Shown piece by piece: positions 36,931 to 43,042 of a stretch of 43,042 nt of DNA. The translations under genes were made by a program, and so were the position numbers. A model generated the notes under the pieces. It ran no database searches. It had not been told where the DNA came from and worked only from the letters and a program-made list of their open reading frames with translations. Each line of letters opens with the position of its first letter. Position 1 is the stretch's first letter. This DNA comes from Caulobacter sp. AP07. Lineage in GTDB: Bacteria; Pseudomonadota; Alphaproteobacteria; Caulobacterales; Caulobacteraceae. The stretch lies in assembly GCF_000281955.1 (NCBI RefSeq), contig NZ_AKKF01000124.1, forward strand, positions 1 through 43,042, in the 5' to 3' direction.

Positions 36931-39234
36931 TCAGTAGCGATAGGTGAGTTCGACGCCGAAGGTGCGCGGCGTGTTGTAGTTCCTGTTGAGCAGGCCCAGG
37001 GACGACAGGTTGTTGCCCTGCACCTCGTAGAGCTTGTCGGAGAGGTTCTTGCCCCACACGGCCAGCTCCCAGTGGTCGTCCGGCCGGGCGATCGTGGCCC
37101 GGGCGTTGAACAGCCAGTAGGCGCCCGCCGCGATCAGCGGGTCGTTCGAGGCCTCCTTGAACACCGCGCCCGAATAGTGGGCCTCGCCCTGGAGCGCGGC
37201 CGTCAGCCCCTGGCCGATCGACCATTCGTAGCGGGCCGAGCCGTTGAAGGTGGCCTTGGGAGCGTTGGGCAGGCGGTTGCCGGCCGGGATCACCCCGGCG
37301 GCGGTAGTGAATGACGACAGCCGGGTGTGCAGCAGGCCCAGGCCGGCGTTGAGGCTCAGCCCCGTCACCGGCCGCCAGTTGGCGTCGACCTCCGCGCCAT
37401 AGACTTTGGCGCCGTCGACATTGCCGACCTTCTGCACCGACAGGGTGGTGACCGGATCGACGTAGCGGACGAAGGTCTGCGGGTCCGAATAGTCGTAGTA
37501 GAACACCGCGCCGTTCAGGATCAGGCTGGAAGCCGGTTGGGTCTTGGCTCCCAGCTCATAGGCGGTCAGGGTTTCGGGCCGGTAGGGCAGCAGCTGGGCG
37601 GCGTTGTTGGTGAAGCCGCTGAAGAAGCCGCCGCTCTTCACCCCGCGCGCCGCCGAGCCGTACAGCAGGACGTCTGGCGTCAGGCGGTAGTTGAGGCCCA
37701 GCTTCCAGGTGACGTTGTGGTCGTGGATCTTGTCGTCGAGGAAGGTGTCGTTGACCCCGACCAGCGGCGACGGGGTGATGAAGGTCGTGCCGCCGGCATA
37801 GTGGCGCTCCTCGCCGGTGTAGCGAAGGCCGGTGACCAGATCGAGGTCGCTCCGCAGATGCCAGGTGGCGTTGGCGTACAGCGCGGCCGAGCGGGTGGTC
37901 TGGTTGTAGGTGGTCTTGCCCGAGCCGCTGGCGGCCCCGAACAGCAGCAGCGGCCACTGGTCGCTCTGGTTGACGTTGTCGCCCAGCACGTGGTCCCACG
38001 ACACGAAGGCCCCGCCCAGCAGGTCGACCAGGGCGGTGTCCTTGCCGACCCGGAACTCCTGGGTGAACTGGCGCACCGCCTCGTTCTCCAGATAGTCGAA
38101 CTGCTGGCGCGGGGTGGCGTCGACGTCGATGTGGTAGAAACGGGCGAAGTTGATGTAGCCGGTGACCGAGGTCAGGCTGAAACCGTTGAGGTCGTAATTG
38201 ACCAGCGAGGTGGCGTTGACCTGGTCGATCTCGTACGGAAATTCGCCGGCCCAGTCGCCGCGATACGGGCTGGAATGGCTGTTGCGGTAGCCGAAGGCGT
38301 CGACGCACTGGGTGTTGTCGGTGTGGCCGGCCAGCACCGGCGCGCAGGGCACGAAGGGCGCGCCGGGGGTGAACGCGCCGAAGGTCTTGGGCACGCCCAT
38401 TTCCGACCGGGTGCGCTGGCCCTCCAGCTTCAGGTTGATCGACAGGGCGTCGGTGGGTTGCGCGGCCAGTTGGACCCGGCCCAGCCAGACGTCGCGCGAG
38501 CCGATGTCGCGCTCGCCTGGCGTCCCGTCGGCCAGCAGGGTGCTCTTCCAGTAACCCCTGCCCTGCTGGATGGTCTTGCCGCTGAGGCGCAGCTGGACGC
38601 TGTCGGACAGCGGGACATTGACCATCCCCTCGGCCTCGAACGCGCGGTAGTCGCCGTAGCCGACCTTGGCCAGGGCCCCGAAGTCCTTCTCCGGCCTGGC
38701 CGAGATGATGTTCAGGGCCCCGGCCGTGGTGTTGCGGCCGTAGAGCGTGCCCTGCGGTCCCTTCAGGGCCTCGATGCGGGCCAGGTCGAGGAAGTCGCCG
38801 CTCATCAGCCCGGGCGAGCTGAGCGGCACCTCGTCGAGATAGACGCCGGCGGCCGGGCTGCTGGTGGTGGAAAAGTCGTCCAGGCCGATGCCGCGCATGG
38901 TCACGGTCGGCAGGGCGCCGGGCACGGTCTCCTTGATGTCGACATTGGGGGCGTAGGACGACAGGTCGGCCACGCCGCCGATCCGCGAGGACCGCAACGT
39001 TTGCGCCGACAGGGCGGTGATCGTCGCGCCCACCTCCTGCAGGCGCTCCTCGCGCTTGAAGGCGGTGACCACGATCTCGTCGACCGTGGCCGGCGTCGTC
39101 GCGACGGGAACGGCGTCGTCGGCCGCGGCCGCGCCCCCGGCCCAGATCAGCGACAGCGCCGAAACGCCCAAGGCCATCGCGGCGCGACGGCGAACCTTCG
39201 TGATGGACCGACAGGCCCCGCGAGCATCCCGCAT
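36931..39234 (-). CDS. TonB-dependent outer-membrane receptor 2
   Basis: A 767-residue TonB-dependent receptor. It begins with a twin-basic, hydrophobic signal segment ending AAAAD (about residue 38). Then come the TonB-box/plug region ATVDEIVVTAFKREERLQEV and LKGPQGTLYGRNTTAGALNI (about 50-190), and the 22-strand barrel, ending FGVELTYRY with the terminal aromatic residue. A good GGAGG stands before the ATG at 39234. The plug motif LKGPQGTLYGRNTTAGALNI is of the type found in receptors for larger or xenobiotic-like compounds in Caulobacter and sphingomonads. It heads an operon with the esterase and is divergent from the tandem-TetR gene, which should control it. Confidence 0.95.
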   Translation of the reverse strand: MRDARGACRSITKVRRRAAMALGVSALSLIWAGGAAAADDAVPVATTPATVDEIVVTAFKREERLQEVGATITALSAQTLRSSRIGGVADLSSYAPNVDIKETVPGALPTVTMRGIGLDDFSTTSSPAAGVYLDEVPLSSPGLMSGDFLDLARIEALKGPQGTLYGRNTTAGALNIISARPEKDFGALAKVGYGDYRAFEAEGMVNVPLSDSVQLRLSGKTIQQGRGYWKSTLLADGTPGERDIGSRDVWLGRVQLAAQPTDALSINLKLEGQRTRSEMGVPKTFGAFTPGAPFVPCAPVLAGHTDNTQCVDAFGYRNSHSSPYRGDWAGEFPYEIDQVNATSLVNYDLNGFSLTSVTGYINFARFYHIDVDATPRQQFDYLENEAVRQFTQEFRVGKDTALVDLLGGAFVSWDHVLGDNVNQSDQWPLLLFGAASGSGKTTYNQTTRSAALYANATWHLRSDLDLVTGLRYTGEERHYAGGTTFITPSPLVGVNDTFLDDKIHDHNVTWKLGLNYRLTPDVLLYGSAARGVKSGGFFSGFTNNAAQLLPYRPETLTAYELGAKTQPASSLILNGAVFYYDYSDPQTFVRYVDPVTTLSVQKVGNVDGAKVYGAEVDANWRPVTGLSLNAGLGLLHTRLSSFTTAAGVIPAGNRLPNAPKATFNGSARYEWSIGQGLTAALQGEAHYSGAVFKEASNDPLIAAGAYWLFNARATIARPDDHWELAVWGKNLSDKLYEVQGNNLSSLGLLNRNYNTPRTFGVELTYRY

Positions 39235-39284
39235 GCGTCTTCCTCCCCGTGCCTGGCTTGGCGATACGTTGACGTCGTTCGCTC

Positions 39285-39325
39285 TGACACTTGAGTATGA
39301 CGCGCCTGAACATACGCATCTGTCA
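39285..39325. promoter_or_regulatory. 41-bp operator-like inverted repeat between receptor 2 and the regulator
   Basis: Two 15-bp half-sites, TGACACTTGAGTATG (39285-39299) and CATACGCATCTGTCA (39311-39325), are exact complements at every position of TGACANNTGNGTATG, with an 11-bp spacer. The right half overlaps TTGACA on the minus strand (39321-39326), a perfect -35 for the receptor gene. The placement suits a repressor site for the divergent tandem-TetR regulator. Only the symmetry is seen directly; binding is inferred. Confidence 0.65.
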
Positions 39326-39399
39326 ATTTATTTATCGAAGCGGTATCTCTTTGCTGCGATGACGGACGAAGGACGCATGGACGGAGCTTGGAAGCCTTG

Positions 39400-40617
39400 A
39401 TGAGATCGCTGGCCGGTGAAGCGCGGGCGGCCCGCCACGCGGCGGTGCTCGACGAGGCGACCGTCGAGTTCAACCGCGTGGGCGTGGCCGGCGCCAGCCT
39501 GGCGGCGATCGCCCGGCGCGTGGGCCTGACCCGGGCGGGGATCTACAACTACTGCGCAGACCGCGTGGACCTGGTCCGCCAGTGCTACCTGCGGGCCTGC
39601 GACCTGACCCAGGCCGATCTGGCCCGCGCGGCGGCCGGCGGCGGCCGGGGCCTGGACAAGGTCGCCGGGTTCCTCCGGCTGGCGGTCGAGCTGGACCATC
39701 CGCCCGTGGCGGTGCTCAGCGAACTGGCCTTCCTGCCCGAGGCGTCCCGCCACGAGGTCCAGGCCGCCCGGACCCGCAATGTCGAGACGCTGAAGGCCCT
39801 GGTCGGCCAGGGCGTCGAGGACGGCTCGATCCGCCCCTGCGACGCCGACCTGGCCTGCCAGACCATCTTCGGCATGCTGTCCTGGGCGCCGCTGGGCCGC
39901 GCCTGGATGGACAATGACGACGACACCTTCGCCATCCGCATGGCCGCGGCGATTCCCAGCCTGATCATCGACGGCGTGGCGTCGGAGGGCGCGACGATCC
40001 CGCCGATGCGGCGGCACATCGCCGACGTTATCACGCCGGGCGAGGGTTCGGAAAAGGACCAGCGGCTCGAGGCCCTGGCCCGGGCCGGCTCGCGGCTGTT
40101 CAACCGCCGGGGCATCGACGGGGTGTCGCTGGACGACGTCGCCGCCGAGGTCGGGGCGACCAAGGGGCTGGTCTACCACTATTTCGACAGCAAGCCGGCC
40201 TTCGTGGCCCACTGCTACGACCGCGCCTTCGACCTCTACGACCGGATCATGGACGTCGCCGAGACCGGCGACAGCGGGCTGGAATGCTCGCTGCTGGCCC
40301 TGGGGCTGAACGTCGAGGCCCAGATCGAGGACCTGCACCCGCTGTCGCTGACCACGGGTCTGGAGATCTTCTCGGAGGCCGCCCGCAAGCGATTCTCCGG
40401 CCGCACCGCCGCCCTGGCCGGCCGCTCGGTGGAACTGGCCCGGCGCGGCGTCAAGGACGGCACCCTGCGCCCCTTCGACCTCGAGCCCGTCGCCCTGGCC
40501 TCGGCCGGGGCCTTCAGCCACCTGTCGAAATGGCTACCGCCGGGCGACAACCGGCCGGCGAGCGAGATTTCCGGCGAGGTCGGCCGGCTGTTTCTGCTGG
40601 GCCTGCGGCGGGTGTGA
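39400..40617 (+). CDS. Transcriptional regulator with two fused TetR units
   Basis: A 405-residue protein in which two complete TetR-family units follow each other. The first DNA-binding domain is at about residues 20-55 (GVAGASLAAIARRVGLTRAGIYNYC) and the second at about 230-264 (GIDGVSLDDVAAEVGATKG, then LVYHYFDSK). Each is followed by its own helical ligand/dimer domain. A typical TetR protein has about 200 residues, so this is a natural tandem of two. Fused tandem TetR proteins are known in Caulobacterales and sphingomonads. The start ATG at 39400 follows a GGAAG. It is divergent from receptor 2, with the 41-bp inverted repeat between them. The ligand is unknown, but is probably the compound taken up by the receptor or hydrolysed by the esterase. 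Confidence 0.92.
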   Translation: MRSLAGEARAARHAAVLDEATVEFNRVGVAGASLAAIARRVGLTRAGIYNYCADRVDLVRQCYLRACDLTQADLARAAAGGGRGLDKVAGFLRLAVELDHPPVAVLSELAFLPEASRHEVQAARTRNVETLKALVGQGVEDGSIRPCDADLACQTIFGMLSWAPLGRAWMDNDDDTFAIRMAAAIPSLIIDGVASEGATIPPMRRHIADVITPGEGSEKDQRLEALARAGSRLFNRRGIDGVSLDDVAAEVGATKGLVYHYFDSKPAFVAHCYDRAFDLYDRIMDVAETGDSGLECSLLALGLNVEAQIEDLHPLSLTTGLEIFSEAARKRFSGRTAALAGRSVELARRGVKDGTLRPFDLEPVALASAGAFSHLSKWLPPGDNRPASEISGEVGRLFLLGLRRV

Positions 40618-40725
40618 GCGGCGGATCAATCGTCCGCGCATGTGTGTTTGGAAATCGCTTTGCGGCTTCAGGAGTCACGATAACCTTCCGCAAGCAAAGC
40701 GAAGGAAAACAATGTGGAAGCCCAG

Positions 40726-40950
40726 ATGATTCAATTCATGCCGATGATCGTGCTGAGCCTGTTCTACGTGGCCATCGTCTACGTCATTGCCCGAAAGCGC
40801 GGAATCAATCCCTGGGGTTGGACGATCGGGACGCTAGTCCCCGGTGTTGGTCTCGTCGTCTCGGCGATATTCTTCTTTCTGACCTTCCTCTCGGTCCTCG
40901 ATCGCCTGAACGCCCTGGAACGGACGAGCAAGGTTCAAGAATTTTCGTGA
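40726..40950 (+). CDS. Small membrane protein of unknown function
   Basis: A 74-residue protein with two hydrophobic segments (about residues 5-21 and 35-58) flanking a short basic stretch with ARKRGINPWGW, so a two-helix hairpin. It ends in a polar tail LNALERTSKVQEFS. I do not recognise a family. The start may be the ATG at 40726, preceded by GGAAG, or the GTG at 40714, preceded by GAAGGA; both are plausible, giving 74 or 78 residues. The gene is lower in GC than its neighbours. The gap before it (40618-40725) shows nothing else. Confidence 0.65.
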   Translation: MIQFMPMIVLSLFYVAIVYVIARKRGINPWGWTIGTLVPGVGLVVSAIFFFLTFLSVLDRLNALERTSKVQEFS

Positions 40951-40977
40951 TCAGGTGAGGTTCAACCCAAACAAAAA

Positions 40978-41001
40978 GGCCGGCGGGTCGCCCCGCCGGC
41001 C
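40978..41001 (-). terminator. Intrinsic terminator of ndk
   Basis: GGCCGGCGGG (40978-40987), loop TCGC, CCCGCCGGCC (40992-41001). The stem is perfect. In the minus direction it is followed by TTTTTGT, so it ends ndk transcripts. It also closes the small membrane gene from the other side, without a T-tract. Confidence 0.9.
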
Positions 41002-41028
41002 TCTTGCTGTCGCCAAGGCTGAAAAGCC

Positions 41029-41448
41029 TTAGCCGACGATTTCTTCGTCCTTGAAGAACTGGGCGATTTCGATGCCCGCGTTCTCGAGGCTGTCCGAACC
41101 GTGGACCGAGTTCTCGCCGATCGACAGGGCGAACAGCTTGCGGATCGTGCCTTCGTCGGCGTTGTCCGGGTTGGTCGCGCCCATCACTTCGCGGTACTTC
41201 AGGACGGCGTTGTCGCCTTCCAGCACCTGCACGACGACCGGCTCGGCGGTCATCTGCTCAACCAGTTCGCCGTAGAACGGGCGCTCGGCGTGGACTTCGT
41301 AGAACTTCTTGGCTTGGGCGTCGGTCAGCTTGACGCGGCGCTGGGCCACGATGCGCAGACCGGCCTCTTCGATGACGGCGTTGATCTTGCCGGTCAGGTT
41401 GCGACGCGTGGCGTCAGGCTTGATGATCGAGAAGGTACGTTCGGTCAT
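41029..41448 (-). CDS. ndk: Nucleoside diphosphate kinase
   Basis: Ndk balances nucleoside triphosphates by moving the gamma phosphate from ATP to other NDPs through a phosphohistidine. The 139 residues show the start [17 protein letters not shown], the kinase loop [11 protein letters not shown], and the active-site motif NSVHGSDS with His116. It is complete and normal in length. The promoter region faces the ABC-F gene and includes GCTATAAG on the minus strand at about 41495-41502, close to the Caulobacter -10 type. Confidence 0.98.
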   Translation of the reverse strand: MTERTFSIIKPDATRRNLTGKINAVIEEAGLRIVAQRRVKLTDAQAKKFYEVHAERPFYGELVEQMTAEPVVVQVLEGDNAVLKYREVMGATNPDNADEGTIRKLFALSIGENSVHGSDSLENAGIEIAQFFKDEEIVG

Positions 41449-41472
41449 GTTCCGAAAATCTCACACATAAAG

Positions 41473-41501
41473 TTGTGAATTGGGAGGTTGCGGGCTTATA
41501 G
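41473..41501 (+). promoter_or_regulatory. Candidate promoter of the ABC-F gene
   Basis: TTGTGA (41473-41478) and TTATAG (41496-41501) are 17 bases apart and about 47 bases before the ATG at 41548. The -10 overlaps the ndk -10 region on the other strand. Confidence 0.45.
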
Positions 41502-41547
41502 CCGGGCGCTCCCTCCCCGCCAACCCGCCGCGTACCTTCAAAATCAC

Positions 41548-43042
41548 ATGCTCCAGATCAAAGACCTGACCTTCAATGCCTGGGGACGGAAGTTCTTCGA
41601 CCACGCCAGCGTGAGTCTGCCCCCCGGCGCCAAGGTCGGCCTGATCGGCCGCAACGGCGTGGGCAAGTCCACGCTGTTCAAGCTGATCCTCGGCCAGCTG
41701 CACGCCGGCGACGACGAGATCAGCCTGCCCAAGAGCGCGCGGATCGGCTCGGTCGACCAGGAGCACCCGGCCACGCCCTTCACCCTGCTGGAGACCGTGC
41801 TGGAGGCCGACGAGGAGCGCCACCGCCTGCTGACCAGCCTGGACACCGCCGAGCCCGAGGACATGGGCGAGATCTGGGCGCGGCTGATCGAGATCGACGC
41901 CGACGCGGCGCCGGCCAAGGCTTCGGAAATCCTGGTGGGCCTCGGCTTCAGCCAGGAAGACCTGGCCCGGCCGATGAGCGAGTTCTCCGGCGGCTGGCGG
42001 ATGCGCGTCGCCCTGGCCGCGGCGCTCTTCGCCGAACCGGATATGCTGCTGCTCGACGAACCGACCAACTATCTCGACCTGGAAGGCGCCTTGTGGCTGG
42101 AGGCCCGCCTCCAGAAGTACCCGCACACCGCCCTGATCGTCAGCCACGACCGCGAACTGCTCAACAACAGCTGCACCCACATGCTGCACCTGGCCGGCGG
42201 CAAGCTGGAGCTCTACACCGGCGGCTACGACGACTTCGAGCAGCGCCGCGCCGAGAAGGCCCGCCTGCAGCTGTCGGCCAAGGCCAAGCAGGACGCCGAG
42301 CGCGCCCACCTGCAGGCCTTCGTCGACCGCTTCAAGGCCAAGGCCTCGAAAGCGGCGCAAGCGCAGTCCCGCATGAAGCGCCTAGCCAAGATGCAGCCGG
42401 TGGCCACCACCATCGAGGAGCGCGTCGCCCCCTTCACCCTGCCCTCGCCGCCGCGCCCCCTGGCCCCGCCGCTGATCCGGCTGGAACGGGCCAATGTCGG
42501 CTACGAGGAAGGCCGCTCGATCCTCAAGAACCTCAATCTGCGCATGGACCTGGACGACCGCATCGGCCTGCTGGGCGTCAACGGCGCGGGCAAGTCGACC
42601 TTCGCCAAGATGATCGCCGGGGCCCTGAACATCCAGTCGGGCGAACTGCACCGCGACCGCAAGATGAAGGTCGGCTGGTTCCACCAGCACCAGATCGAGG
42701 CGATGGATCCGGACGACACCCCGCTGGAGATCATCCGCCGGGCCATGCCGGACGCCTCGGAAAGCTCGCGCCGCTCGCGCCTGGCCCAGTTCGGCCTCGG
42801 CTTCGAGAAGCAGGAGACCACGGTCGCCAACCTGTCGGGCGGCGAGCGGGCCCGGCTGCTGCTCAACATGGTGGCGATGGACGCGCCGCACATGCTGATC
42901 CTCGACGAACCGACCAACCACCTGGACATCGACTCGCGCCGGGCCCTGCTGGACGCCCTCAACGACTACGAGGGCGCGGTGATCCTGATCACCCACGACC
43001 GTTCGCTGATGGAGCTGGTCGCCGACCGCCTGTGGCTGGGCG
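41548..43042 (+). CDS. ABC-F family ATPase (Uup/YheS-like), 3' end beyond the window
   Basis: A soluble tandem ATPase, open at the window end, with 498 codons visible. It has no membrane domain. ABC-F proteins bind the ribosome and rescue or modulate translation. Domain 1 shows Walker [10 protein letters not shown] (about residues 33-41), the signature [11 protein letters not shown], and Walker [13 protein letters not shown] with a following SHDREL. A charged linker (about residues 230-290) with [21 protein letters not shown] sits between the domains. Domain 2 shows [20 protein letters not shown] and [13 protein letters not shown], then LITHDRSL. The start at 41548 ([13 protein letters not shown]) follows the candidate promoter. 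A longer family member would end 30-130 residues further on. Confidence 0.95.
   Translation, partial: MLQIKDLTFNAWGRKFFDHASVSLPPGAKVGLIGRNGVGKSTLFKLILGQLHAGDDEISLPKSARIGSVDQEHPATPFTLLETVLEADEERHRLLTSLDTAEPEDMGEIWARLIEIDADAAPAKASEILVGLGFSQEDLARPMSEFSGGWRMRVALAAALFAEPDMLLLDEPTNYLDLEGALWLEARLQKYPHTALIVSHDRELLNNSCTHMLHLAGGKLELYTGGYDDFEQRRAEKARLQLSAKAKQDAERAHLQAFVDRFKAKASKAAQAQSRMKRLAKMQPVATTIEERVAPFTLPSPPRPLAPPLIRLERANVGYEEGRSILKNLNLRMDLDDRIGLLGVNGAGKSTFAKMIAGALNIQSGELHRDRKMKVGWFHQHQIEAMDPDDTPLEIIRRAMPDASESSRRSRLAQFGLGFEKQETTVANLSGGERARLLLNMVAMDAPHMLILDEPTNHLDIDSRRALLDALNDYEGAVILITHDRSLMELVADRLWLG

Noticed and set aside
41460-41478. CRP-like site TCACA...TGTGA in the ndk/ABC-F gap
   Set aside because: The orientation and 8-base spacing do not fit the TGTGA-N6-TCACA layout.

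Overview
The window is a GC-rich bacterial chromosome segment (except for one AT-rich gene) that reads as an alphaproteobacterium of the Caulobacter/Phenylobacterium type. Supporting signs: RNase E ends in the GWW tail known from Caulobacter RNase E, a Hda-type DnaA-related protein (HdaA) sits beside ppk, complex I carries an NDUFA12-like subunit next to a DUF2155 protein, and there are two TonB-dependent receptors. The assignment is from protein content, not from a search. The segment is chromosomal: there are no phage, plasmid or insertion-sequence genes, no tRNA/rRNA and no CRISPR array that I can see.

Layout. 1-4950: 3' part of rne, an M48/TPR periplasmic protease, and a DsbA-like thiol-disulfide lipoprotein. 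4951-5949: about 1 kb without a supported gene, full of palindromic repeats and one strongly folded stretch. 5950-11590: small conserved protein, thiG/thiS, aroQ, accB-accC, aat, and on the other strand NDUFA12-like and DUF2155 genes. 11700-14581: a shortened, apparently catalytically dead class II (B12-type) ribonucleotide reductase homologue, preceded by what look like paired NrdR boxes. 14652-16192: two secreted pentapeptide-repeat proteins sharing Cys pairs. 16275-30591: the aspS / hdaA / ppk / ppx / rnd / purM / purN neighbourhood, which I recall as clustered in many alphaproteobacteria, here interrupted by an EcsC-family gene, an AT-rich orphan gene (19274-20605) and a hybrid histidine kinase. 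30745-30940: a tandem glycine riboswitch pointing at a TonB-dependent receptor and a secreted M19 dipeptidase. 35053-40617: DUF1275 membrane protein, then an esterase/beta-lactamase-fold gene and second TonB-dependent receptor in one operon, divergent from a regulator made of two fused TetR units, with a 41-bp near-perfect operator-like inverted repeat between them. 40726-43042: small membrane protein, ndk, and the first 498 codons of an ABC-F ATPase that is still open at the window end.

Most genes are housekeeping (RNA decay, fatty-acid and thiamine synthesis, shikimate, purines, polyphosphate, nucleotide balance). The places that deserve a second look are the degenerate RNR homologue with NrdR-like boxes, the glycine riboswitch facing a peptide-uptake-like module, the AT-rich orphan with a TTG start, the tandem-TetR/operator/receptor unit, and the folded intergenic stretch near 5.3 kb. 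Intergenic regions also carry at least five families of large palindromic repeats.
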